This document shows, in pieces, positions 21,332 to 29,960 of a stretch of 48,730 bases of DNA. Source of the stretch: Eximiradius proteiniborus. GTDB taxonomy: Bacteria; Bacteroidota; Ignavibacteria; Kapaibacteriales; UBA2268. How positions within the stretch are numbered: position 1 is the stretch's first letter; every line of letters starts with the position of its first letter. The notes below the pieces were generated by a model, which searched no databases, was not told the DNA's origin, and was given only the letters and a program-made list of their open reading frames with translations. A program made the translations under genes and the position numbers. The stretch is taken from contig JAOAGZ010000001.1 of the NCBI GenBank assembly GCA_026415495.1, positions 52,550 through 101,279 on the forward strand, read 5' to 3'.

Positions 21332-22030
21332 CTACTGACTTTGATACTTTTCTTTCATAATTAATTCAGCAATTTTTAAATCAAATGGAGTAGTGATTTT
21401 AATATTTTCATCTTCTCCATCTATGATAGTAACTTTATATCCAATGAACTCGACAAGCGAAGCCTCGTCGGTGCCAAAGAAACTTGCTTCTTTAGCTTTG
21501 CGATAGGCAGAAGTAATCACATCAGTCCAAAATCCTTGTGGAGTTTGAATAAGCGAAAGTTTTTGTCTTTCGAGTGTTTTCACAACAAGCCCGGTATTTG
21601 TCTTTTCTTTCACAGTTTCTTTGGGAGCAATTCCGGGAATAACTGCACCAAAATCTTCGGTTTCGTTTATAATGCGTTGCACAAGTTTTGCAGAAGAAAA
21701 AGGACGACCAGCATCGTGAACCAATACAATCTCGGAATTTTTAACTGTATCTGAAAGCAAACCGTTATAAACACTATCCTGACGCTCCAAACCACCGATA
21801 ATCACTTCTTTGACTTTATCGCATTTATATTTTTCGATAAGTTCTTTGGTAAAGGTAAACCATTCATTATGAACAGGAATAACAATAGCTTCCACATCCT
21901 CGACAGTATCGAAAATGCGAATTGTGTGGACAATTAATGGAATGCCACCCAGCTCAGCAAATTGCTTTGGCACTTGCGAGCCGAATCGCTTCCCCACACC
22001 TCCGGCAGGAATAATAACACTACCTTTCAT
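21332..22030 (-). CDS. ispD: 2-C-methyl-D-erythritol 4-phosphate cytidylyltransferase
   Basis: 232 residues. It opens with IIPAGGVGKRFGSQVPKQF (CTP-binding loop), then GLERQDSVYNGL, the metal-binding VLVHDAGRPF, and a late SLIQTPQGF and ITTPFDLKIAE. IspD activates MEP with CTP in the non-mevalonate isoprenoid pathway, so this organism makes isoprenoids by the MEP route. Length and motifs are standard. The gene is 61 bases downstream of argD on the same strand. Confidence 0.95.
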   Translation of the reverse strand: MKGSVIIPAGGVGKRFGSQVPKQFAELGGIPLIVHTIRIFDTVEDVEAIVIPVHNEWFTFTKELIEKYKCDKVKEVIIGGLERQDSVYNGLLSDTVKNSEIVLVHDAGRPFSSAKLVQRIINETEDFGAVIPGIAPKETVKEKTNTGLVVKTLERQKLSLIQTPQGFWTDVITSAYRKAKEASFFGTDEASLVEFIGYKVTIIDGEDENIKITTPFDLKIAELIMKEKYQSQ

Positions 22031-22091
22031 AAATATTTTTTTAATTTTTCAATTTATTACAATTAATAAATATAACGATTTTTTTCTTAAA

Positions 22092-23288
22092 TTACTGTAA
22101 ATTAATTTTATTTTCTAAATTGACAAGCGATAGATGCAATTTTGTTAAGAATAGTTCTGCTTCGTCTTTTGTGATTGTAAGTGGTGGAACAATTCGTAGA
22201 ACATTTCCCGAAGCAGCGTTGGCAATGACCATATTTTTCAGAAGTTCATCCACAAGCAATTGAGCGTCGAAAGAAAGAAGAAGCCCAAGCATAAGCCCGT
22301 GCCCCCGCACCTCAACAATAAGTTTAGGGAAATTCTCTTGCAGATTGAATAATTTGTTTTTCAAATACTCGCCAATATTAAGAACATTTTCCATAACACC
22401 GTTGGTAAGTTCCTCGACAACGGCAAGTCCAGTAGCACACGCAACAGCATTGCCACCGTACGTAGTGCCGTGATTGCCGCGGTCCCACACTTCGGCTAAA
22501 AATTCTTTTGCAAGAATCGCCCCAAGAGGTAGCCCGCCACCAATTCCTTTTGCCATTGTAACAATGTCCGGGCTCACTCCAAAGTGTTCGAAACCGAAGA
22601 ATTTGCCTGTGCGTCCGGTTCCACATTGTATTTCGTCTGCAACAAGCAGGAAACCGTGTTTTTTTCGCAATTCTTCTAATTTATCGACAAATTGCTGAGT
22701 TGGAGTTGCTATTCCACCTTCTCCCTGAATAAATTCAAGAAATACAGCGGCAGTTTGGTCGTTAATGTTGCGTTCAAGTTCATCAATATCGTTAAATTTC
22801 AAAACCATAGTATCAGGCAGGAATGGTCCCATATTTTCCTTGTATTTTGGTTTGTCCATAATTGAGAGAGCTCCGTAGGTGCGTCCGTGAAAACCACCGG
22901 TAAATGCAGCAATTATTTTCTTATCACGCCCAAACGAATATTTACGGACAAGTTTAATGGCTCCATCGGTGGCTTCGGTGCCGGAATTAGTGAAAAACAC
23001 GCGAGAATATCCAGTAAGCTGAGTAAGCTTCTCAGCAAGTAATATTTGAGGTTCCTGGTAGAAGTAGTTCGAAACGTGCATATATTGAGAAATTTGCTTT
23101 TTAGCAGCCTCAATGATTTTTGGATGACTATGCCCAAGAGCATTTACTGCAATTCCGGCAAGGAAATCAAGATACTCGTTGCCGTCGCGGTCCCAAATTT
23201 TTGCACCGCTTGCGTGGTCTATTTCTATTGGCAAACGTTTATACGTTTGAAAAAAAACCTGATGTTCACGATTAATTAAATCACCCAT
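22092..23288 (-). CDS. argD: Acetylornithine/succinyldiaminopimelate aminotransferase family (ArgD-like)
   Basis: 398 residues, class III PLP aminotransferase. It has the FLAGIAVNALGHSHP opening, FTNSGTEATDGAIKL, the GGFHGRTYGALS loop, EFIQGEGGI, the PLP aspartate in VADEIQCGTGRTG, the Schiff-base lysine in MAKGIGGGLP, and HGTTYGGNAVACA. It interconverts N-acetylornithine and N-acetylglutamate semialdehyde, and often also serves lysine synthesis. No other arginine genes are adjacent. Close relatives with other omega-amino donors cannot be excluded. Confidence 0.88.
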   Translation of the reverse strand: MGDLINREHQVFFQTYKRLPIEIDHASGAKIWDRDGNEYLDFLAGIAVNALGHSHPKIIEAAKKQISQYMHVSNYFYQEPQILLAEKLTQLTGYSRVFFTNSGTEATDGAIKLVRKYSFGRDKKIIAAFTGGFHGRTYGALSIMDKPKYKENMGPFLPDTMVLKFNDIDELERNINDQTAAVFLEFIQGEGGIATPTQQFVDKLEELRKKHGFLLVADEIQCGTGRTGKFFGFEHFGVSPDIVTMAKGIGGGLPLGAILAKEFLAEVWDRGNHGTTYGGNAVACATGLAVVEELTNGVMENVLNIGEYLKNKLFNLQENFPKLIVEVRGHGLMLGLLLSFDAQLLVDELLKNMVIANAASGNVLRIVPPLTITKDEAELFLTKLHLSLVNLENKINLQ

Positions 23289-23420
23289 ATTTGCTCCGAA
23301 ATTACATTTAAAAAAAACAAAATTATGAAAAAGTTAAGTATTTCGGCATTTAAATTGGAGATTAAATAAATAAAACATACAAATAATATTGAAATTGTTG
23401 AAAATAAAAGGAATATAGAA

Positions 23421-24470
23421 ATGAACAGCAGAATCCAATACAGTAAATTATGGAGAATATCAGCAGTATGGCTGATAATATGCATATTTTTGTTTGTTGG
23501 GTGTACTCCATCGGCAGTGCGTACCGGGAACAAATCCATAAAAAAAGCAAGTGTTGCGAAATCGCAGAAACAGGAAGTGCCAATTGATGATAAAATTGCT
23601 GAATTTGAAAAAAATATTAATTCTCAAAAAGCTGAAAGCAACTCGCAAAACAGGATATTACCAACACTGGAAGAGCAGCTTGCCGCAATAGGCAACGAGC
23701 AAGTTATAATGAAAAATCAAATTTCCAATTTGCAAAAAGATGTTGAAGAATTGCGTTACACACTTGATGAAATCAAAGGTTCGCTCCAAAAATCAAATGT
23801 CGTAGAAAAGAAAAATGCTGTAGCAGGCATTCCTGCAAATAAAGAAGAATCTGCGGAAAAAGCAGAACCCAAAACCAATAACTCTGCTATTTTGCTATCG
23901 GACGAAGAGGCTGGTAAGAATTACATAAAGAGAACTCAAAAAGTTTCATCTGAAAGCACTCCAAAAGCAACCAATACACGACACACAAGTTCATCTGTCA
24001 ATAAAACTGTACAACAAAGTAGCAATACAGTAAAGCAAAAGAAAACGGTTCAGACTGCTGAAAAGCCGCAGGATAAACCAAATCAGGAAACCAAGCAGGA
24101 GAGCAACGATAAAGCCGAAATGACACAATCATTAGCGTTAATAAGTCAAAAACAATACGATAAAGCTATCGAAGAACTGGAAAAAGTTGCAAATAACACA
24201 AAAAACGAAGCAGTCAGGAACGAAGCTAAATATTTGCTTGCTGAAAGTCATTCACAACTCGGCAACTACGAACAAGCAGCAGAAATATATGCGGATTTAA
24301 TAAAAAAGGGCAGCAGCGAAAAATCAGCCGAAATAGCCATTAAGCTTGCAGATTGCAAAATAAAGCTTGGGCGGGTAGCAGAAGCAAAAAACACATACCG
24401 CGAAATAATAGAGAAATATCCAAGAAGCGAATATGTCCCCAAAGCACGAAAGATGTTGCAACAAATGTAG
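23421..24470 (+). CDS. Lipoprotein with coiled coil and C-terminal TPRs, YbgF/CpoB-like
   Basis: 349 residues. A lipoprotein signal ends in the lipobox LFVGC (lipidated Cys about 28). A coiled coil (about 75-115, LEEQLAAIGNEQ) and a long polar Lys/Ser/Thr/Gln-rich linker lead to a TPR block at about 232-349 (ISQKQYDKAIEELEKV, LAESHSQLGNYEQAAEIY, YREIIEKYPRSEY). This is the architecture of YbgF/CpoB, which works with Tol-Pal and peptidoglycan synthesis at division. The tol-pal genes are not here, so the role is inferred. Shine-Dalgarno AAAGGAA precedes the ATG. Confidence 0.8.
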   Translation: MNSRIQYSKLWRISAVWLIICIFLFVGCTPSAVRTGNKSIKKASVAKSQKQEVPIDDKIAEFEKNINSQKAESNSQNRILPTLEEQLAAIGNEQVIMKNQISNLQKDVEELRYTLDEIKGSLQKSNVVEKKNAVAGIPANKEESAEKAEPKTNNSAILLSDEEAGKNYIKRTQKVSSESTPKATNTRHTSSSVNKTVQQSSNTVKQKKTVQTAEKPQDKPNQETKQESNDKAEMTQSLALISQKQYDKAIEELEKVANNTKNEAVRNEAKYLLAESHSQLGNYEQAAEIYADLIKKGSSEKSAEIAIKLADCKIKLGRVAEAKNTYREIIEKYPRSEYVPKARKMLQQM

Positions 24471-24534
24471 AAAATGAACCAACAAATAGCATAATCCAAT
24501 TTCTGTTAAAATAAGTCGTTAATATTTAGTAAAT

Positions 24535-24555
24535 TTGTAAAATAGAATTTTACAA
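24535..24555. promoter_or_regulatory. Inverted repeat upstream of rsmI
   Basis: TTGTAAAAT (24535-24543) and ATTTTACAA (24547-24555) are perfect inverted arms with a 3-base spacer. They end 19 bases before the TTG start of rsmI and just before AGGA. The repeat could be an operator, or a weak hairpin beside the ribosome site. Confidence 0.35.
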
Positions 24556-24574
24556 TTGATTTAGGATATTTAAA

Positions 24575-25522
24575 TTGGGAAACAAACCGAAAAAAGGAAA
24601 GCTGTTTATTGTTTCGACACCTATTGGCAACAAAGAGGATATAACTTTACGTGCTTTGGGAGTGCTAAAAATATGTGATTTTGTTATTTGCGAAGAACTA
24701 AAAGAAGGCGCGCGATTACTTAAAAACATAAATCTTGAAAAAGAACTTATACCGCTCAACGAACAGAACGAAATTGAGCAAACATTTACAGTATTGGAAC
24801 GGTTAGAAAAAGGTGACCGTGCTTGCTTGGTATCTGATTGCGGGACGCCATTGCTTGCAGATCCAGGGCATCATCTGCTTAAAGCTGCATTGAAAACAGA
24901 TGTAGAGATAGAAGTTGTGCCGGGCGCATCAAGCATATTAACGGCTCTGGTGCGTTCCGGATTTGACGCATCATCATTTTTCTTTGCAGGAATGCTAAGC
25001 CGCAAGGAAGAAGAACGCGTGCACGAACTAACGCAGCTTTCGCATTTTCCCAAGACAGTAATATTGTTGGAGACTCCTTATCGGTTGAAGCCATTGCTCG
25101 AAGCTGCAGCTCGGGTAATGCCGGAGCGTCGCGCCTATATTGGTATGAACCTTACAATGTTGTATGAAACACACCATTATGGCACTTTTGCTGAACTATA
25201 CGAAAAGTTCAAAGATGAGAATATTAAAGCTGAGTTTGTAATATGCTTCGAAGGACATAAACAAAATACTTTTTCGAAAGCAGCAGATAAACTTTATCGG
25301 CAATCTGATTATTCAAGTCGTCCACGTAATAAAAATTATGGAAATTTCAAATCGGACAGAAATTTTAAATCTGATAGAGATTTTAAATCCGACAGGAAAT
25401 ACAAATCTGATAGAGATTATAAGTCTGACAGCAATTTCAAGTCTGATAAAAATTTCAAGTCTGACAAAAAACGTTCGTATAAATCAGACAATTACAAAAA
25501 CAAAAAGAATTATAAAGAATAA
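24575..25522 (+). CDS. rsmI: 16S rRNA (cytidine-1402-2'-O)-methyltransferase RsmI with repeated basic tail
   Basis: 315 residues from a TTG start; no ATG is available upstream of the conserved KLFIVSTPIGNKEDITLRAL. The catalytic domain (about 1-235) has the tetrapyrrole-methylase-like motifs CEELKEGARLL, VSDCGTPLLADPG and PGASSILTALVRSGF, an AGMLSRKEEER in place of the usual LPRK, and a late GTFAELYEKF. It methylates the ribose of C1402 in the decoding centre. Residues about 258-300 are seven tandem hexapeptides of the form F/Y-K-S-D-x-x plus one spaced copy, a strongly basic tail absent from standard RsmI. Followed by an MFS gene. Confidence 0.88.
   Translation: MGNKPKKGKLFIVSTPIGNKEDITLRALGVLKICDFVICEELKEGARLLKNINLEKELIPLNEQNEIEQTFTVLERLEKGDRACLVSDCGTPLLADPGHHLLKAALKTDVEIEVVPGASSILTALVRSGFDASSFFFAGMLSRKEEERVHELTQLSHFPKTVILLETPYRLKPLLEAAARVMPERRAYIGMNLTMLYETHHYGTFAELYEKFKDENIKAEFVICFEGHKQNTFSKAADKLYRQSDYSSRPRNKNYGNFKSDRNFKSDRDFKSDRKYKSDRDYKSDSNFKSDKNFKSDKKRSYKSDNYKNKKNYKE
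25346..25489 (+). repeat. 18-bp tandem repeat encoding F/Y-K-S-D-x-x in rsmI
   Basis: Seven contiguous 18-base units (25346-25471) encode FKSDRN, FKSDRD, FKSDRK, YKSDRD, YKSDSN, FKSDKN and FKSDKK. After an RS spacer there is a further YKSD (25478-25489). Third codon positions vary between copies (TCG/TCT/TCC, AAA/AAG, GAC/GAT) while the K-S-D core stays constant, which suggests protein-level selection rather than a very recent slippage expansion. Confidence 0.95.
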
Positions 25523-25572
25523 TTTTGTGTTTTGCCTGAAAACACTAATTTATCATATATTTCGGGAATGAA

Positions 25573-26745
25573 TTGAAGAATATAACGCGAGCGGTGTGGA
25601 TCTTATCGGTAGTAAGCCTTTTTACAGACATAGCAAGCGAAATGCTATATCCGATTCTTCCAATTTATCTTAAAACAATAGGATTTTCAATTTTATTCAT
25701 AGGAATATTAGAAGGAATCGCCGAAGCAACAGCCGGGCTTAGCAAAGGTTATTTCGGAAAACAATCGGATGTAACCGGAAAAAGAGTGCCGTTTGTTCGG
25801 ATGGGATATGCTCTGAGTGCAATATCAAAGCCAATGCTTGTAATGTTTGCACATCCGCTGTGGGTGTTTTTGTCGAGAACACTGGATAGATTTGGAAAGG
25901 GAATACGCACCGGAGCAAGAGATGCTTTGCTATCGGACGAAGCAACACAAGAGACCAAAGGCAAAGTGTTTGGGTTCCACCGTTCGATGGACACATTGGG
26001 TGCAGTAATCGGACCACTATTAGCATTGCTATATCTTTATTATTATCCGCAGGACTACGTTAATTTGTTCTATTTCGCATTTATTCCGGGAATAATTGCA
26101 ACTCTGTTCACTTTTTTTCTGAAAGATAAGCAAAAGACAACCGAAATTAAGCAGGAAAGAACAAATTTTTTCTCATTTATTAAGTATTGGAAGGAAAGTC
26201 CGCAAACATACCGGAAAATAGTTATCGGACTGCTATTATTTACTTTATTCAATAGCTCAGATGTATTTTTGCTGCTCAAAGCCAAGCAAGCCGGGCTCGA
26301 CGACACAATGGTTATTGGCACATATATTTTTTACAATTTAATATATGCAATATTTTCGTTCCCACTTGGAATAATAGCCGACAAGTTTGGTCTTAAAAGG
26401 ATTTTTATTGTTGGGTTAGTGCTCTTTTCGGTTGTGTATTTCGGCTTTGCATTGAACGATAATTTATATGTATTTTATGGTTTGTTCTTTCTTTATGGGA
26501 TATATGCAGCCGCAACCGAAGGAATATCGAAAGCGTGGCTTTCGAACGTAACAGACAAAAAAGACACAGCAACAGCGATAGGTGCATATTCGGCATTTCA
26601 GAGTATTTGCACAATGCTTGCAAGCACAATAGCAGGACTTTTGTGGTATAAATTCGGCAGTTCTGCTACATTTGTTGCAACAGGAGGAGTAGCATTGATT
26701 GTAGCTGTATATTTTACTTTTATAATAAAGTCGGATGGGAAATAA
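25573..26745 (+). CDS. MFS transporter
   Basis: 390 residues and about 12 membrane helices. The start is TTG at 25573 (MKNITRAVWIL) with GGGA just upstream; no ATG is suitable. The loop between helices 2 and 3 carries GYFGKQSDVTGKRVPFVRMGY, a form of the MFS signature. A conserved SRTLDRFGKGIRTGARDALL follows helix 4, and the second half repeats the pattern (GIIADKFGLKRIF). It probably exports or imports a small molecule with protons across the inner membrane. The substrate is unknown. Confidence 0.88.
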   Translation: MKNITRAVWILSVVSLFTDIASEMLYPILPIYLKTIGFSILFIGILEGIAEATAGLSKGYFGKQSDVTGKRVPFVRMGYALSAISKPMLVMFAHPLWVFLSRTLDRFGKGIRTGARDALLSDEATQETKGKVFGFHRSMDTLGAVIGPLLALLYLYYYPQDYVNLFYFAFIPGIIATLFTFFLKDKQKTTEIKQERTNFFSFIKYWKESPQTYRKIVIGLLLFTLFNSSDVFLLLKAKQAGLDDTMVIGTYIFYNLIYAIFSFPLGIIADKFGLKRIFIVGLVLFSVVYFGFALNDNLYVFYGLFFLYGIYAAATEGISKAWLSNVTDKKDTATAIGAYSAFQSICTMLASTIAGLLWYKFGSSATFVATGGVALIVAVYFTFIIKSDGK

Positions 26746-26838
26746 TAACCAACCCGATGAACTTTTTCTACTATTATCTTTGCTAATCATCAAAAAATCT
26801 TTATTTTTGCTTAATTACATATAACGTTTGGATTTACT

Positions 26839-27831
26839 ATGAAAGATATTCAACTATTTGGATTAGGGAATGGTCTTGTTGATATTCAATACGAAGTCGA
26901 GGAATCCGAGCTTGCAGAATTAGGGTTGAAAAAAGGCGAAATGCGACTTGTCGAAAGCGATAAGCAACGTTCATTGCTCGAAAAATATTCGCATCGCAAA
27001 TTCAACAGGTGTAGCGGTGGAGCAGCAGCAAACACAATTATTTGCTTTTCGCAGCTTGGCGGCAAAGCAGCATACTCAACTGTGTTAGGAAAAGACGAAT
27101 TCGGGCAATTCTATGCTAATGAATTTATTGAATTAGGCATAGAACTGAAAGCTGAAATGCTCGACAACTATCCTACCGGAACTTGCTTTGTGTTTATCAC
27201 ACCCGACAGCGAACGCACTATGCATACTTCGCTTGGAGCGACAGCATTTTTTGGCAAGCATAATATTGACGAAACAATAATATCTCGTTCTCAATGGATT
27301 TATGCCGAAGGATATAAATTCACAGCACAAAGCAGCACCGAAGCACTGTTCTATTCCGTAGAATTAGCAAAAAAGCACGGTACAAAGGTTTCGTTAACGT
27401 TCTCGGATGTATTCATCATAGATAGTTTTCGCGAAAACTTGCAAAAAGTAGTAAATCAATCCGACCTTGTTTTCTGCAACGAAAATGAGGCACTTTGCTA
27501 CACAGGCAAGCAAAATGTAGAGGATGCAGTTGAAGCATTAAGCCGTGAATGTCCAAATGTTGTTGTAACTCTTGGAGGAAATGGTTCGATAGTAAAATGG
27601 GAAGGAAATATTTACAGGATACCGTCCTATCCGGCTCGTCCGGTCGATACCACAGGAGCAGGAGATTGCTTTGCGGGTGGCTTTATGTATGGAATTATCA
27701 CAACGGGTAATCCCGTTATTGCCGGGCATATAGCTTCGGCAGTTGGTGCACGTGTTGTTTCGCAAATGGGAGCCAGAATTTCTGGTGATATAAAAGAACT
27801 TCGTGATGAAATATTGTCGAAAGTAAAATGA
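26839..27831 (+). CDS. PfkB-family carbohydrate/nucleoside kinase
   Basis: 330 residues of ribokinase fold. It has FGLGNGLVDIQYEV at the start, the substrate loop CSGGAAANTIICFSQLGG, TGTCFVFITPDSERTM, the ATP and anion-hole signature DTTGAGDCFAGGF with the catalytic Asp, and a C-terminal ASAVGARVVSQMGAR. The N-terminal pattern resembles bacterial adenosine kinase-like members, but sugar specificity is equally possible. It phosphorylates a hydroxymethyl group with ATP. It overlaps the next gene by 4 bases and heads a four-gene overlapping unit. Confidence 0.88.
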   Translation: MKDIQLFGLGNGLVDIQYEVEESELAELGLKKGEMRLVESDKQRSLLEKYSHRKFNRCSGGAAANTIICFSQLGGKAAYSTVLGKDEFGQFYANEFIELGIELKAEMLDNYPTGTCFVFITPDSERTMHTSLGATAFFGKHNIDETIISRSQWIYAEGYKFTAQSSTEALFYSVELAKKHGTKVSLTFSDVFIIDSFRENLQKVVNQSDLVFCNENEALCYTGKQNVEDAVEALSRECPNVVVTLGGNGSIVKWEGNIYRIPSYPARPVDTTGAGDCFAGGFMYGIITTGNPVIAGHIASAVGARVVSQMGARISGDIKELRDEILSKVK

Positions 27832-29156
27832 GAAAACTGGTTTGCCTAATATTGTTCTTGGTTGTCATCAGTGAATTTGCATATTCACAGAGCGGAATAC
27901 GTTTCCCTGAACTATCCAGACGATTGGAAAATTATTTCAACAAAGAGATGATTCAAGATTTGCAAAGTGAATTTCCGCAGGGAAGTGATTATACAATTTG
28001 GGGATGGGATGTAGGCGACTTTTCGGGTGATGGTGTGCCTGATGCGGCTTTCTCTGTGAGGATTGCCGGACAACGTGGGCGAATTATGCAAGTTTATTTG
28101 TTTGTAGATATAGATGGATATTTTGTCAAAGCAGGACAATTTGCTTATGAATTTGTGGAACTTCCGCTTGAAATCGGAGTTGTAATCAGAGATAATGCTT
28201 GCTATGTTACTCAGAAACATAAGCAATTTAATTGGTTAATACGAGGATATCGCTTTGATAATGGTGCTTTAATTATGTTGGACGAGTTTCTAACAGAACG
28301 AATTGGTGAATACACCTATGAATCATATAAAAATTATCAGAATTTGAATAATACAGATAAATTCATTGAAACAAATACAGGCAAAACACGATTTTTTGCT
28401 GAATATACAACTATTCCATCTTATAGAAGAGGTCGTCAGGTATATAAGGGTTATAGTTCGGAAGTTTATATTGATAATATAAATTTTGTTCCGAAAGGTG
28501 CCTTTTGGTGGGGCGGAAGTGAAGATTTGTCGTTTTCAGTAAGTTCTGCGTGGGACGAAACATATTTATATATGACGGTTAAAGTGAAAGATGATAAGAT
28601 TGTGCCCCAAAATTGCGATACCTGCATTTGCGATTATGTAGAAGTATGGTTCAACGTCAATACCGATGGAAGCAATCGTTTTGCAAATCTGAAAGGGAAT
28701 AAAGTAACGTTCAAAGAAAGCATCGAAAGTGGAATATATAATATTAAAATATTTCCGGGTAACTTTTTAGATAGAACTGCATCGGTAAAAGTAAGCACAA
28801 CAGACGAATTGGAACCATATCAGAAAATTGCAGCACACGATATTATGGCTATTTCCGACATCCAGGATACTATATATGTAGTGCGTTTCAAAGTGCCATT
28901 TGCATTTTTGGGAATACAGGGCAATCCGGTTGAAACAGGAAAATTAATCGAATTTGGATGCACAGTATCTGTGCATGATTATGATAATGAATTTCGTCCG
29001 GAAGAATATACACGCAAAAACAGTTCTGTATTTGACCCGCAAAATCCTTCTACATACGGCTCAATTGTGCTTGTCCCTGACGATAAATGGTATGGCTCAT
29101 CGAGGAATATTTATTTAGAGGACATACTTAAAACGCTCGTGGAGTATGGCTTCTAA
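27828..29156 (+). CDS. Secreted protein with C-terminal CBM9-like domain
   Basis: 442 residues with a signal peptide (1 to about 21, ending FAYSQ). The N-terminal half has an acidic WGWDVGDFSGDGVPDAAF loop, like the calcium-binding repeats of FG-GAP proteins, followed by beta-rich sequence. The C-terminal half (about 212-440) resembles family 9 carbohydrate-binding or sugar-binding beta-sandwiches: WDETYLYMTVKVKDDKI, then YVEVWFNVNTDG, and a late IEFGCTVSVHDYD. A CDTCICDY motif interrupts the conserved strand pair; its closely spaced cysteines could form a disulfide or metal site. Likely periplasmic or surface. It overlaps AtpZ by 11 bases. Confidence 0.7.
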   Translation: MRKLVCLILFLVVISEFAYSQSGIRFPELSRRLENYFNKEMIQDLQSEFPQGSDYTIWGWDVGDFSGDGVPDAAFSVRIAGQRGRIMQVYLFVDIDGYFVKAGQFAYEFVELPLEIGVVIRDNACYVTQKHKQFNWLIRGYRFDNGALIMLDEFLTERIGEYTYESYKNYQNLNNTDKFIETNTGKTRFFAEYTTIPSYRRGRQVYKGYSSEVYIDNINFVPKGAFWWGGSEDLSFSVSSAWDETYLYMTVKVKDDKIVPQNCDTCICDYVEVWFNVNTDGSNRFANLKGNKVTFKESIESGIYNIKIFPGNFLDRTASVKVSTTDELEPYQKIAAHDIMAISDIQDTIYVVRFKVPFAFLGIQGNPVETGKLIEFGCTVSVHDYDNEFRPEEYTRKNSSVFDPQNPSTYGSIVLVPDDKWYGSSRNIYLEDILKTLVEYGF

Positions 29157-29379
29157 AAACAAACCAAAAGTAAAGGATGCACTTTTCCGCTCCATAAGAG
29201 AGATGGCTCCGTTTATGAATTTAGGGATGCAGATGGCAATTCCCGTAGTATTATTTACGTTGCTTGGGTGGTGGATAGATAAAAAATACACTTCTTCCCC
29301 GCTTTTCATATTAATATTCGCAGCAATTGGTGTATTTGCGGCATTTTATTATTTTTTCAAGGCTATAAAGAGAAAATGA
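29146..29379 (+). CDS. atpZ: AtpZ/AtpI-like small membrane protein
   Basis: 77 residues: a basic N-terminus, two membrane helices (about 26-44 and 51-70), and the family motif FMNLGMQMAIPVVLFTLLGWWIDKKY between them. AtpZ/AtpI proteins assist ATP synthase rotor assembly or carry Mg/Ca ions. They are normally encoded immediately before atpB. Here the gene lies between a secreted CBM9-like protein (11-base overlap) and an aldolase-like gene (4-base overlap), about 17 kb from atpDC and with no F0 gene nearby. Confidence 0.8.
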   Translation: MASKNKPKVKDALFRSIREMAPFMNLGMQMAIPVVLFTLLGWWIDKKYTSSPLFILIFAAIGVFAAFYYFFKAIKRK

Positions 29380-29960
29380 GCGAAGGATATATCAAATATA
29401 ATACAATTTGCATAGGGAACGAATATCCCGAAGCAATTAATATAGTTGATTTGCAAGTATTGAGAAATGAATTGAAAATTAAAAACTTAATCGGAATGCT
29501 ACCGGGTGGAATCGGATACGGCAACGTAAGCAAGAGATGGAATAACAAGTTCATCGTTAGCGGCTCTCAGACTGGTGGCGAAGCAATTCTCAGTTGTAGC
29601 GATTATTCAATTATCCACGATTACGATATTTTGCAAAACACATTAGTATATAGTGGTTTGCGACTACCTTCGTCGGAAACTATTACCCATTTGGCAATCT
29701 ATGCCGCAAAACCTAAGACAAAGTTTGTTGCTCACCTGCATAATAAGGCAATTTGGGAAAAATTAATCAAGGATGGAGCTAAAACTAATGGATTTTCTGA
29801 GTATGGAACAGTGGAAATAGCACTCGAAGCAAAAGATTATGTTTCAGGTCTTTCAGACGACGAAGGCATTTTTGCGTTAAGTGGGCACGAAGATGGTGTA
29901 ATTGCTTTTTCAGATGAACTTAAATCAATTATCATTCTGATTAATAAGCATATTAAGTAG
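29376..29960 (+). CDS. Class II aldolase/adducin-family protein
   Basis: 194 residues. Class II aldolase motifs are recognisable: GGIGYGNVSKRW, the catalytic-glutamate region LPSSETITHLAIYAAKP, the zinc ligand pair in VAHLHN, and a later His in GHEDGVIAF. This gives the three-His metal site of fuculose- and ribulose-phosphate aldolases and epimerases, but the protein is shorter than typical members (about 210-230) and its substrate is not evident. It is the last gene of the overlapping four-gene unit, and its 3' end overlaps the opposing CheA-like gene by 36 bases. Confidence 0.8.
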   Translation: MSEGYIKYNTICIGNEYPEAINIVDLQVLRNELKIKNLIGMLPGGIGYGNVSKRWNNKFIVSGSQTGGEAILSCSDYSIIHDYDILQNTLVYSGLRLPSSETITHLAIYAAKPKTKFVAHLHNKAIWEKLIKDGAKTNGFSEYGTVEIALEAKDYVSGLSDDEGIFALSGHEDGVIAFSDELKSIIILINKHIK

